A DNA stretch of 44,360 nucleotides. Origin: Candidatus Harrisonbacteria bacterium CG10_big_fil_rev_8_21_14_0_10_44_23. Lineage in GTDB: Bacteria; Patescibacteriota; Minisyncoccia; UBA6257; 1-14-0-10-44-23. The notes below the pieces were generated by a model. That model did not search any database. It saw nothing but the letters and a program-made list of their open reading frames with translations, and was not told the DNA's origin. This document shows positions 30,288 to 36,719 of this stretch, piece after piece. Numbering within the stretch: the stretch's first letter is position 1; every line of letters begins with the position of its first letter. Where the stretch lies: positions 1 through 44,360 of the forward strand of contig PFBB01000023.1 of NCBI GenBank assembly GCA_002773475.1, given 5' to 3'. Position numbers and translations under genes: made by a program.

Positions 30288-30316
30288 TTTATAACACATA
30301 TGATTTCCTAAGCCAA
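30288..30316 (-). promoter_or_regulatory. Promoter of the zinc-ribbon gene
   Basis: On the reverse strand TTGGCT (30311-30316), 17-bp spacer, TATAAA (30288-30293). The AAAGGAG that overlaps the -10 box would not be transcribed. Confidence 0.7.
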
Positions 30317-30356
30317 GTGTGGAGATTTTATCGGGCGCGTGATATTATTTTGAGCA

Positions 30357-31742
30357 ATGAGAACTCTAATTAAAGACACGCCCACTAAAGTGGGAGAAAA
30401 AGTTGAGCTTTCTGGCTGGGTCGATTCTCGACGCGACCACGGCAAGCTTATTTTTATTGATCTAAGAGATCGCACCGGAGTTATTCAGGCCGTTATCACT
30501 CCTAAAAGTCCTGCATATGAGACTGCCCAGAAGCTAAGAGATGAGTGGGTGGTTAAGGTTGTGGCGGAGATTAAAGAGCGACCCGAAAATATGCGCAATG
30601 AAGATCTAGCTACTGGATCGGTGGAGGCGGGGATTGAAGAGCTAGAAATATTAAACGAGGCCGAAACTCCAGCGATACCAATTCATTCTGATGGACACGA
30701 AATAGATGAGGAGGTTAGAGCTAAGTATCGCTACATCGATTTAAAGCGAGAGCGGCTGCAGAAGAATATTAAGCTTCGTTCCGAATTCGTTCGTCGGGTG
30801 AGGGAGTTTTTGTTCTCAAAGGAATTTAATGAAATTGAGACCCCAATGTTGACTCAATCAACTGCGGAGGGCTCAAGGGACTTCGTTGTTCCTTCTAGGT
30901 TGCACCCTGGAAAGTTTTTCGCTTTGCCGCAAAGCCCACAGCAGTATAAGCAGCTATTGATGACTGCTGGATTTGAGCGTTATTTCCAACTGGCGCGTTG
31001 TATCCGAGACGAAGACTTGCGAGCCGACAGAGGCTTTGAACACACTCAGGTTGATATCGAAATGAGCTTTGTAGATCGAGAAGAGTTTATGAAGCTTGAT
31101 GAAGAAATGATTACCACCGTTTGTGAGGCAATGGGCTATACGATCAAGGAAAAACCATTCCCTAGGATTAGCTATAAAGAGGCAATGGAAAAATATGGAG
31201 CGGATAAGTTTGATTTGAGGACAGAGGAGGATAAAAAGAATGGAGTTTTGGCTTTTGCTTGGGTGACAGACTTTCCCTTCTTCGAAAAAGACGGAGATGG
31301 TTGGACTTTTTCTCACAATCCATTTTCCGCCGTTATGCCAGATAGCTTAGACGATTTAATGGCCAGCAAAAATATTGAAAATATAATTAGCTCGCAATAC
31401 GATCTAGTTTGCAATGGCTATGAGACCGGAGGTGGAAGCATTCGGGCGCATAAATCAGAGTGGTTGGAGGCGGCGCTGAAGATAATGGGATTTGATGAGG
31501 AAAAGATTAAGAATGAATATGGGCACATGCTAGATGCCTTTAAGGCCGGCACGCCGCCACATGGCGGGATTGCCCACGGAGTGGAAAGAATGATAATGAT
31601 ATTAACCGGAGAGAAATATTTGCGAGAGGTGCAAGCATTTCCACAAACGTCCTCGGGGAAAACCAGCGTGATGGATGCACCGAGAGAGTTGAGCGAAAAA
31701 CAACTAGATGAATTAAAAATTAAAATAGATAAAAAAGATTAA
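30357..31742 (+). CDS. aspS: Aspartyl-tRNA synthetase lacking the GAD domain
   Basis: This is a class IIb synthetase of 461 residues; typical bacterial AspRS is about 590. The N-terminal OB anticodon-binding domain (VELSGWVDSRRDHGKLIFID) and motif 1/2 regions (EIETPMLTQSTAEGSRDFVV; ARCIRDEDLRADRGFEHTQV) are bacterial in style. So is the end (REVQAFPQTSSG). Where bacterial enzymes insert the about 100-residue GAD domain, YGADKFDLR runs after a short linker into AFAWVTDFPFFE, so the insertion is missing. Motif 3 is GVERMIMILTG. Whether it charges tRNA-Asn too is undetermined. It is followed after five bases by ndk. Confidence 0.95.
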   Translation: MRTLIKDTPTKVGEKVELSGWVDSRRDHGKLIFIDLRDRTGVIQAVITPKSPAYETAQKLRDEWVVKVVAEIKERPENMRNEDLATGSVEAGIEELEILNEAETPAIPIHSDGHEIDEEVRAKYRYIDLKRERLQKNIKLRSEFVRRVREFLFSKEFNEIETPMLTQSTAEGSRDFVVPSRLHPGKFFALPQSPQQYKQLLMTAGFERYFQLARCIRDEDLRADRGFEHTQVDIEMSFVDREEFMKLDEEMITTVCEAMGYTIKEKPFPRISYKEAMEKYGADKFDLRTEEDKKNGVLAFAWVTDFPFFEKDGDGWTFSHNPFSAVMPDSLDDLMASKNIENIISSQYDLVCNGYETGGGSIRAHKSEWLEAALKIMGFDEEKIKNEYGHMLDAFKAGTPPHGGIAHGVERMIMILTGEKYLREVQAFPQTSSGKTSVMDAPRELSEKQLDELKIKIDKKD

Positions 31743-31747
31743 TATTT

Positions 31748-32230
31748 ATGAGTAAGCCGAAAATTGAAAGGACTTTAGTTTTAGTAAAACCAGATGGCGT
31801 AGTCAGAGGATTAATTGGAGAAGTTGTTAAGCGTTTTGAGATGGTGGGGTTAAAAATCGTCGGTATGAAGATGATGAAAATTACCCCAGACTTTGCTAAA
31901 CAACACTATTTTGCTCATGTAGAAAAGGATTTTTATCCGGAACTAGAGAAACGAATTATCGCTGGCCCAGTTATCGCTGCAGTTTTAGAAGGTATGAATG
32001 CGGTTGAGGTGGTTCGAAAGATTGTGGGTAGCACAGAATCAAAATCTTCAGTTCCCGGAACTATCCGCGGTGACTTTGCACATGTAGGGCTGGATTATCA
32101 GGGCACCAAAAACATTGTTCATGCTTCTGGAAATCTTGAGGAGGCAGAGAAAGAAGTTGGTCTTTGGTTTTCAGAGAAAGAACTGTTTGAGTACAAAACA
32201 ATGTACGAAAAACATATTGAAGAGGAATAA
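31748..32230 (+). CDS. ndk: Nucleoside diphosphate kinase
   Basis: The 160-residue enzyme balances NTP pools by phosphate transfer through a catalytic His. The N-terminal IERTLVLVKPDGVVRGLIGE is diagnostic. The active-site segment reads TKNIVHASGNLEEAEKEV, matching the family's NxxHGSDSxxxAxxE with changes around the His; the His itself is kept. An insertion of about 10 residues relative to the 140-aa form lies around FAHVGLDYQGTKN. Its ATG is five bases after the aspS stop, so the two are co-transcribed. A TTCG-loop terminator follows. Confidence 0.95.
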   Translation: MSKPKIERTLVLVKPDGVVRGLIGEVVKRFEMVGLKIVGMKMMKITPDFAKQHYFAHVEKDFYPELEKRIIAGPVIAAVLEGMNAVEVVRKIVGSTESKSSVPGTIRGDFAHVGLDYQGTKNIVHASGNLEEAEKEVGLWFSEKELFEYKTMYEKHIEEE

Positions 32231-32237
32231 GAGTGTT

Positions 32238-32261
32238 AAAACAGCCCTTCGGGGCTGTTTT
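32238..32261 (+). terminator. Terminator of aspS-ndk
   Basis: AAAACAGCCC (32238-32247), tetraloop TTCG, GGGCTGTTTT (32252-32261). Confidence 0.92.
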
Positions 32262-32262
32262 C

Positions 32263-32291
32263 TTGACAGACCACCGGTTTCGCCCTAGGTT
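32263..32291 (+). promoter_or_regulatory. Promoter candidate for the gene at 32320
   Basis: Perfect TTGACA (32263-32268), 17-bp spacer, weak -10 TAGGTT (32286-32291). It starts two bases after the ndk terminator. Confidence 0.55.
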
Positions 32292-32319
32292 TAGAGGACC
32301 AAGAAAGGAGGGCTGCGGT

Positions 32320-32619
32320 ATGCCCTTTGTAGATATTGTTTCTAGGATTGGTGACATGGACCCTCAGCTTGCCATCGCGCTTTATCGGCAGCCGGATGGC
32401 GATGTGATTCTATCTGTTGGGTTGGCGGGCCGCATGGGAGTGCTGGACTTTGAGCCTGCAGACAACTCACCGATTCTGAGTGGGCGAGAGGGGCTGGAAA
32501 CCAGATCCTCTGTGGAGTTTTGTACTAGTGGAGGAAGGAGCCCTCACACCCATCGCGCGCTCGTTGCTTTGATGGATGCTATCAAAAAGGACAATGAGGA
32601 GAGACCCATCTCTCCGTAA
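32320..32619 (+). CDS. Small protein of unknown function (99 aa), SD-type gene
   Basis: The start is ATG 32320, placed by AAAGGAGG about eight bases upstream; an in-frame extension to 32233 would run through the ndk terminator. The 99-residue product opens MPFVDIVSRIGDMDPQLAIA, then a beta-like part (GDVILSVGLAGRMGVLDFEP). A conserved-looking block VEFCTSGGRSPHTHRALVAL and a helical end DAIKKDNEERPISP follow. I cannot assign a family. Its codons favour G/C endings. It forms part of the SD-type group, with its own promoter and a downstream hairpin. Confidence 0.7.
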   Translation: MPFVDIVSRIGDMDPQLAIALYRQPDGDVILSVGLAGRMGVLDFEPADNSPILSGREGLETRSSVEFCTSGGRSPHTHRALVALMDAIKKDNEERPISP

Positions 32620-32623
32620 CGCT

Positions 32624-32656
32624 AATGCCCTGGTTGTGTACAACAACTGGGGCATT
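32624..32656 (+). terminator. Hairpin after the gene at 32320
   Basis: A 14-bp stem with two G-U pairs (32624-32637 with 32643-32656), loop around GTAC. No T-run follows. Its 3' arm runs into a TATAAT (32661-32666) that probably starts the next RNA. Confidence 0.6.
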
Positions 32657-32660
32657 GGAG

Positions 32661-32666
32661 TATAAT
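32661..32666 (+). promoter_or_regulatory. -10 box of the candidate structured RNA
   Basis: Perfect TATAAT, nine bases before the closing stem of the RNA. No good -35 box lies 16-18 bases upstream. Confidence 0.5.
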
Positions 32667-32672
32667 GTAGAT

Positions 32673-32806
32673 AAGTCCCGTTCAGAAGATTTTCTACAAA
32701 CATCTTCACCGGGCAGGCTCAAATTGCTTGAGACCGTGGTCTCGATGCTGCGGCCGCCCACCTAGTTTTTACTAGGATTTCTATGAACGGGACTCCCGAA
32801 AGGGAA
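32673..32806 (+). ncRNA. Candidate multi-branched structured RNA
   Basis: A 10-bp perfect closing stem joins GTCCCGTTCA (32675-32684) to TGAACGGGAC (32784-32793). Three arms lie inside: GAAGAT/ATCTTC (32685-32707); CGGGCAG with CTGC..CCG (32710-32756) holding a GAGACC/GGTCTC hairpin; and CCTAGT/ACTAGG (32761-32776). A short CCC-GAAA-GGG hairpin follows. No open reading frame fits. It is not a tRNA, and I see no 4.5S SRP tetraloop motif or RNase P core. A 6S-type or new family is possible. Confidence 0.55.
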
Positions 32807-32813
32807 TAAACAA

Positions 32814-32855
32814 TACCCTTACTCCATAACTCTATAGAGTTATGGAGTAAGGGTA
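32814..32855. promoter_or_regulatory. 42-bp perfect palindrome upstream of the winged-helix gene
   Basis: Positions 32814-32834 are the exact reverse complement of 32835-32855. The central 30 bp (32820-32849) recur exactly at 33169-33198. It ends nine bases before the ATG of the winged-helix gene, as an autoregulatory operator would. Confidence 0.85.
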
Positions 32856-32864
32856 GATAATTTC

Positions 32865-33146
32865 ATGGCAAAAAGTAGAGATCAATATCATCGGATGCAG
32901 AGATTCGTGCGAGGGTTTTCCAATCATCGGCGAATTGAAATTCTGTTGTATTTAAATGAGCACAAAGGGGCGTCGGTGGTTGATGTTGCAGAAGCTTTGG
33001 GCGTTAAGCTAAATACAATTTCTGCACACGTCATACGTTTAGCAAATGCGAATTTGGTATGGAAACATTCCGACGGTGTTGCCGCTAAATGCGAGTTGAG
33101 TAGGGAGGGGGAGAGTGTGGTTAAATTCCTCAAACTTTTTTTGTAG
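32865..33146 (+). CDS. ArsR-like winged-helix transcription regulator (93 aa)
   Basis: The 93-residue protein is a single winged helix-turn-helix domain. It comprises helix 1 (MQRFVRGFSNHRRIEILLYL), the HTH (ASVVDVAEALGVKLNTISAH with recognition helix NTISAHVIRLANANLV) and the wing (VWKHSDGVAAKCELSREG). ArsR/MarR-type domains bind palindromes as dimers. No Cys pair for metal sensing is seen. The gene lies exactly between two large palindromes sharing a 30-bp core, one before its ATG and one after its stop. Autoregulation plus control of the downstream lepA gene is therefore a natural reading, though unproven. Confidence 0.88.
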   Translation: MAKSRDQYHRMQRFVRGFSNHRRIEILLYLNEHKGASVVDVAEALGVKLNTISAHVIRLANANLVWKHSDGVAAKCELSREGESVVKFLKLFL

Positions 33147-33167
33147 TGTCTTTTGTGTTTTAATCTT

Positions 33168-33199
33168 CTACTCCATAACTCTATAGAGTTATGGAGTAG
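33168..33199. promoter_or_regulatory. 32-bp perfect palindrome between winged-helix gene and lepA
   Basis: A perfect palindrome sharing a 30-bp core with 32820-32849; only the flanks differ. It lies just upstream of the probable lepA promoter (TAGAAT at 33234-33239) and after a T-rich run following the regulator's stop. Confidence 0.85.
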
Positions 33200-33269
33200 G
33201 GGGGGTGGAGGTTTTAAGGGATTTGTATTAGATTAGAATAGCGGCTGCGGAAATGCGGCCGTTTAGTTT

Positions 33270-35057
33270 ATGGATAAAATAAGAAACTTTGCTATTTTCG
33301 CGCATATTGATGCAGGGAAGAGCACTTTGGCGGACAGAATGCTAGAAATCACCGGAACAGTTGAGGCGCGCAAAATGCAGGCGCAGATTTTGGATTCCAT
33401 GGACTTAGAAAGAGAACGAGGGATAACCATTAAGATGGCGCCAGTGAGGATGGACTATAAAGGCTATATTTTAAACTTGATTGATACGCCGGGGCACAGT
33501 GATTTTGGTTACGAGGTGAGTCGCGCCCTAGAAGCAGTGGAGGGTGGATTGTTGCTGGTGGATGCCACTCAAGGAATTCAGGCGCAAACTTTGGCCAACT
33601 TTGAAAATGCAAAAAGGGCTGGACTAAAGATTATTGGAGCGGTAAACAAAGTTGATGTGGCCTCACCAGATCAAGTTGATAGCGCGGTTTTAGATTTGGC
33701 GGAACTATTGGACGCTGACCCAGATGAAATAATTAAAACTTCTGGTAAAACTGGCGATGGGATTGAGCTGCTATTGGAAAAATTAATTCAAGAAGTGCCA
33801 GCGCCAGGGGATCGAGATTTTAAAATTTCCGCTAGTCGCGCTTTAATCTTTGATTCTCAGTACGATGAACACCGAGGAGTGATTGCTTTTGTGCGAGTGT
33901 TTTCGGGGAGTTTTAAACTTAATGGAGATTATGTTTTTGTGGCCACTGGCGCAAAGTTTAAGGCAAAGGACACGGGATATTTTAAACCAGACTTCTTTAC
34001 TGCTGAAGAAATAAAGAATGGAGAAATCGGCTACATCGCAACGGGAATTAAGGATCCGGACATGCTTAAAATCGGAGATACGGTCTCAGATGTTCGCGAA
34101 GGCGAAGACCTGCTCTTGCCGGGATATCGGGAGGTGAAACCGGTGGTGTTTGTCAGTTTTTATCCAGAAGATGCGAGCGACTATGATGATTTTGTAAAAG
34201 CGCTGGGAAAGCTGAGACTATCAGACAGTGCTTTGGTGTTTGAACCAGACAAAAGCGAGGTATTAGGGAGAGGATTTAAGGGGGGATTTTTAGGCCGACT
34301 GCATTTTGAAATCACAGCGGAAAGACTTGAGCGGGAATTTGATATTAATACCATCTCCAGCTTTCCTTCGGTGGCATATCGAGTGAGAACTAGAGCGGGG
34401 GGTGATTGGCTAACTATCAACAACCCCAAAGATTTTCCTGATGACTACGTTGCGGTTGAGGAGCCGGTGACAAAGATTGAGATTTTGGTTAAGCCTCAAT
34501 ACTTAGGGGCAATTTTGGGCCTCACCGATCTATATCGATTGAGCGAGATAGAGACTACTAATTTAGGAAGCGAGCGAGTGAAAATTAGCGCCAAACTACC
34601 TTTGGCTGATTTAATTTCTGATTTTGATGACAAGCTTAAATCAGTTTCGGCCGGTTTTGGCTCTTTGAGTTATGAGGTGGTTGGATATCAGGCGGGGGAA
34701 TTGGGAAAGATGGAGATCTTAGTGGCGGAAAATGTAATCCCTGGATTAACTAGAATTTTACCTAAAGAAGACTTGTATTTTGAGGCAAGGCGAACGGTGG
34801 GGAAACTCAAAGATCTTTTGCCGAAGATTCAGTTTAAGCAAGCAATTCAAGCGAAAACAAAAGGCCGGATAATTGCGCGAGAAACGATCGCGGCTCTGAA
34901 GAAAGACGTGACGGGATATTTGTATGGCGGAGACCGAACGCGAAAGATGAAACTTTGGAAGAAGCAGCAAAAAGGAAAGAAGAAGCTTCTGGAGAGGGGG
35001 ACTCAAGGGAATATCCATATTCCGGCGAAGGTTTTTCAAGAACTTTTGAAGAAGTAG
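33270..35057 (+). CDS. lepA: Elongation factor 4 (LepA), ribosome GTPase
   Basis: The 595-residue translational GTPase has the G domain AHIDAGKSTLADRMLEITG (P-loop) and DTPGHSDFGYEVSRALE (switch II), the NKVD motif, EF-G-like domains, and the LepA-specific C-terminus ARETIAALKKDVTGYLYGGD followed by TRKMKLWKKQQKGKKKL. That C-terminus separates it from TypA and EF-G. LepA acts on stalled or assembling ribosomes. The P-loop has AHIDAGKST where LepA usually has AHIDHGKST, a minor change. The leader contains a GCGGCTGCGG..GCGGCCG hairpin. The gene lies downstream of the second palindrome, so it may be a target of the winged-helix regulator. Confidence 0.95.
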   Translation: MDKIRNFAIFAHIDAGKSTLADRMLEITGTVEARKMQAQILDSMDLERERGITIKMAPVRMDYKGYILNLIDTPGHSDFGYEVSRALEAVEGGLLLVDATQGIQAQTLANFENAKRAGLKIIGAVNKVDVASPDQVDSAVLDLAELLDADPDEIIKTSGKTGDGIELLLEKLIQEVPAPGDRDFKISASRALIFDSQYDEHRGVIAFVRVFSGSFKLNGDYVFVATGAKFKAKDTGYFKPDFFTAEEIKNGEIGYIATGIKDPDMLKIGDTVSDVREGEDLLLPGYREVKPVVFVSFYPEDASDYDDFVKALGKLRLSDSALVFEPDKSEVLGRGFKGGFLGRLHFEITAERLEREFDINTISSFPSVAYRVRTRAGGDWLTINNPKDFPDDYVAVEEPVTKIEILVKPQYLGAILGLTDLYRLSEIETTNLGSERVKISAKLPLADLISDFDDKLKSVSAGFGSLSYEVVGYQAGELGKMEILVAENVIPGLTRILPKEDLYFEARRTVGKLKDLLPKIQFKQAIQAKTKGRIIARETIAALKKDVTGYLYGGDRTRKMKLWKKQQKGKKKLLERGTQGNIHIPAKVFQELLKK

Positions 35058-35068
35058 CTCGAAAGGGG

Positions 35069-35096
35069 TTGACTTTTCCTGTAAATCTGCTATACT
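35069..35096 (+). promoter_or_regulatory. Promoter of the small transcript at 35103
   Basis: TTGACT (35069-35074), 16-bp spacer, TATACT (35091-35096), just after the lepA stop. Confidence 0.75.
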
Positions 35097-35102
35097 ACCC
35101 AA

Positions 35103-35192
35103 GTAATGAGTTTACGACTTATTCCTCAGCGCTTGCGTTAAGGAATGAGCTCTGACAAATTGTGGCAAAAGATCCCGCTTGCGGGATTTTTT
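35103..35192 (+). ncRNA. Small RNA of about 90 nt with promoter and terminator
   Basis: Starts about seven bases after the -10 box and ends with ATCCCG-CTTG-CGGGAT and a T7 run (35172-35192). Inside, CTTATTCCT pairs with AGGAATGAG around an inner AGCG/CGTT stem. An 11-codon frame, MSLRLIPQRLR (35106-35141), starts almost at the transcript end, so a leader peptide is an alternative reading. No family is recognised. Confidence 0.55.
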
Positions 35193-35199
35193 GTTTCTT

Positions 35200-35274
35200 G
35201 AGGCAATGTTTAATTTATATTCTCGCGAATGGCAAAGAGCCAGTTTCGTTCGAACATAAATGAAACATTGCCTC
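35200..35274. repeat. 75-base long-range hairpin
   Basis: GAGGCAATGTTT (35200-35211) pairs with AAACATTGCCTC (35263-35274), continued by ATTTAT/ATAAAT. An inner hairpin is TGGC-AAAGA-GCCA. It lies between the small-RNA terminator and the murB promoter. Apart from these RNAs and the murB leader, I see no gene in 35058-35434. Confidence 0.65.
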
Positions 35275-35296
35275 GTTAAGAAGTGCCGCGGGGTGA

Positions 35297-35329
35297 TTGA
35301 CCGTTTATTTATATCGGCTATGCTATAAT
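35297..35329 (+). promoter_or_regulatory. Promoter of murB
   Basis: TTGACC (35297-35302) with TATGCT after 16 bp (35319-35324), overlapping a perfect TATAAT (35324-35329). Confidence 0.55.
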
Positions 35330-35353
35330 TATCTTGCGGTATTGGGTGCTTTG

Positions 35354-35421
35354 AGGGGCATCGTTTCACGTATACTCATTAAACACAATTTGTCTAGGAG
35401 TCTATACGGCGATGTCCCCCT
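35354..35421 (+). promoter_or_regulatory. Structured leader of murB
   Basis: AGGGG-CATCG (35354-35363) pairs with CGATG-T-CCCC-CT (35410-35421). Inside, CGTATA (35369-35374) pairs with TATACG (35403-35408) around a 28-base loop. It lies between the promoter and the chosen ATG, so a regulatory leader or riboswitch is possible. I cannot match it to a known class. Confidence 0.45.
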
Positions 35422-35434
35422 GAGCATCGAATTT

Positions 35435-36373
35435 ATGTTTGAGAAAGACGTAGACTTAAAAAAGCTAAGTAATTACAAAATCGGCGGAAAAGCCGATTAT
35501 TTTGCTTCTGTTGGTGCAACGGAAGAATTGATTGAGGTGATTAAGGAAGCAAAAGAAAAGAATCTTGATATATTTATCCTCGGTGGAGGAACCAATGTTT
35601 TGATAGGTGATGATGGATTTAGAGGATTGGTGATAAAGCCAAATTTTTTAAGTCTTACTAATGATGGTGACGAATTAAAGGTTGGTGCCGGAGTGACGAT
35701 AAAAGATTTATTAAATTTTTGTATCGACAATTCGCTCTCTGGCTTAGAGTGGGCCGGGGGATTGCCGGGGACTGTCGGCGGGGCCATTTTTGGGAATGCT
35801 GGAGCTTTTGGGGGTGAAATGAAGGACAACGTGGCGAAGGTTGTGAGTGTGAACGTTGACGAGGGAGAACCAAAGGTGCTCGAGAGGAATAATGAGGAGT
35901 GCAAGTTTGGATATCGAGACAGTGTATTTAAAAAATTAGCGCAAACAGGAAAAAGGGAGATCATTACGGAAATAGAATTTGATCTAGAGTTGGGAGAGAA
36001 GCGAGAGATCGAAACGAAGATTCAAGAGAAGATTGATTATCGGCAAGCAAAGCAACCGCTAGAGTATCCGAATATTGGATCCATGTTTAAAAATGTGAAA
36101 TGGGATACTTTACCAGAAGAAGTGCAGGCTAGATTTTTAGAGAAAAAAAAGAATGACCCATTTCCGGTTTTGCCGGTGGCGGTTTTGATTGATGCGGCGG
36201 GATTAAAGGGCTCAAAAGAAGGCGGGGCGCAAGTTAGTGAGAAGCACCCGAATTTTATCGTGAATGTAGATAGTGCCTCTAGTGCGGATGTGAAGGCTTT
36301 GGTTGATAAAGTGCAAAATAAGATAAAGGCAGAATTTGGGGTTGAGCTGGATCGAGAGGTGATATTTTTATAG
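35435..36373 (+). CDS. murB: UDP-N-acetylmuramate dehydrogenase MurB
   Basis: I start the gene at ATG 35435, where the MurB family begins (FEKDVDLKKLSNYKIGGKAD). The frame is open back to 35297, but that stretch folds as a leader. The 312-residue flavoenzyme reduces UDP-GlcNAc-enolpyruvate to UDP-MurNAc in peptidoglycan synthesis. It has the FAD-binding motif ILGGGTNVLIGD (48-59), the second FAD segment LEWAGGLPGTVGGAIFGNAG, the catalytic-Ser region GYRDSVFK, and a final block AQVSEKHPNFIVN. It lacks the Tyr-containing loop of E. coli MurB, so it is the shorter type II. An SD-type gene unit follows. Confidence 0.94.
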   Translation: MFEKDVDLKKLSNYKIGGKADYFASVGATEELIEVIKEAKEKNLDIFILGGGTNVLIGDDGFRGLVIKPNFLSLTNDGDELKVGAGVTIKDLLNFCIDNSLSGLEWAGGLPGTVGGAIFGNAGAFGGEMKDNVAKVVSVNVDEGEPKVLERNNEECKFGYRDSVFKKLAQTGKREIITEIEFDLELGEKREIETKIQEKIDYRQAKQPLEYPNIGSMFKNVKWDTLPEEVQARFLEKKKNDPFPVLPVAVLIDAAGLKGSKEGGAQVSEKHPNFIVNVDSASSADVKALVDKVQNKIKAEFGVELDREVIFL

Positions 36374-36421
36374 TAAAATAAATTGAGGTGACTGCGGTAG
36401 TCATCGAAAGGAGTGTTTGTC

Positions 36422-36622
36422 GTGAAGGAGCTAAAGGCTCTTTGCCATATGCTTCTTAGCCGAGGTTGTTCACAAGCCTCAGTGCTGCGTTTCTTTTTCA
36501 AGGTCGCGTGGGTGCTAAAGCAGGAAGGTGGATGGGTGAGAGGGGTTATTCAGATCGATGACGAGACGATCCTCATTGACCTACCTAGCAAGAAATCTAT
36601 TAGCAACCCAAACCTGAATTAG
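36422..36622 (+). CDS. Small protein of unknown function (66 aa), SD-type gene
   Basis: I place the start at GTG 36422, eight bases after AAAGGAG; a GTG at 36413 would lie inside that ribosome site. The 66-residue product begins MKELKALCHMLLSRGCSQAS, a helical stretch with two Cys. It continues VLRFFFKVAWVLKQEGG, an aromatic helix, then IQIDDETILIDLPSKK. I cannot assign a family. A small hairpin TGACT/AGTCA precedes the ribosome site and a 14-bp terminator follows. No good promoter was found. Codon use and signals match the other SD-type units. Confidence 0.65.
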   Translation: MKELKALCHMLLSRGCSQASVLRFFFKVAWVLKQEGGWVRGVIQIDDETILIDLPSKKSISNPNLN

Positions 36623-36653
36623 GAGAGTCTCGCGCGATGGGAAAGAAGCGATT

Positions 36654-36685
36654 GTGAGCGTGCCAACCCTAGTTGGCACGCTCAC
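36654..36685 (+). terminator. Terminator of the gene at 36422
   Basis: GTGAGCGTGCCAAC (36654-36667), loop CCTA, GTTGGCACGCTCAC (36672-36685), a perfect 14-bp stem, weak T-run after. Confidence 0.8.
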
Positions 36686-36719
36686 GTAAATTTCAGCTTA
36701 GATAAACGTCAATATATTC

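Noticed and set aside
29852..30373. Forward-strand 173-codon frame with GTG start after GGAGGAG
   Set aside because: It runs over the well-supported reverse-strand zinc-ribbon gene (own promoter, SD, terminator) and through two hairpins. Its composition is irregular and no motif is visible.
32673..32806. Identification as SRP (4.5S) RNA, RNase P RNA or tmRNA
   Set aside because: The SRP apical GGAA/AGCAG motif and the RNase P core are missing, and it is too short for tmRNA; left as an unknown RNA.
35297..35434. N-terminal extension of MurB
   Set aside because: It begins inside the promoter and covers a strongly folded leader; the family starts at FEKDVDLKKL.
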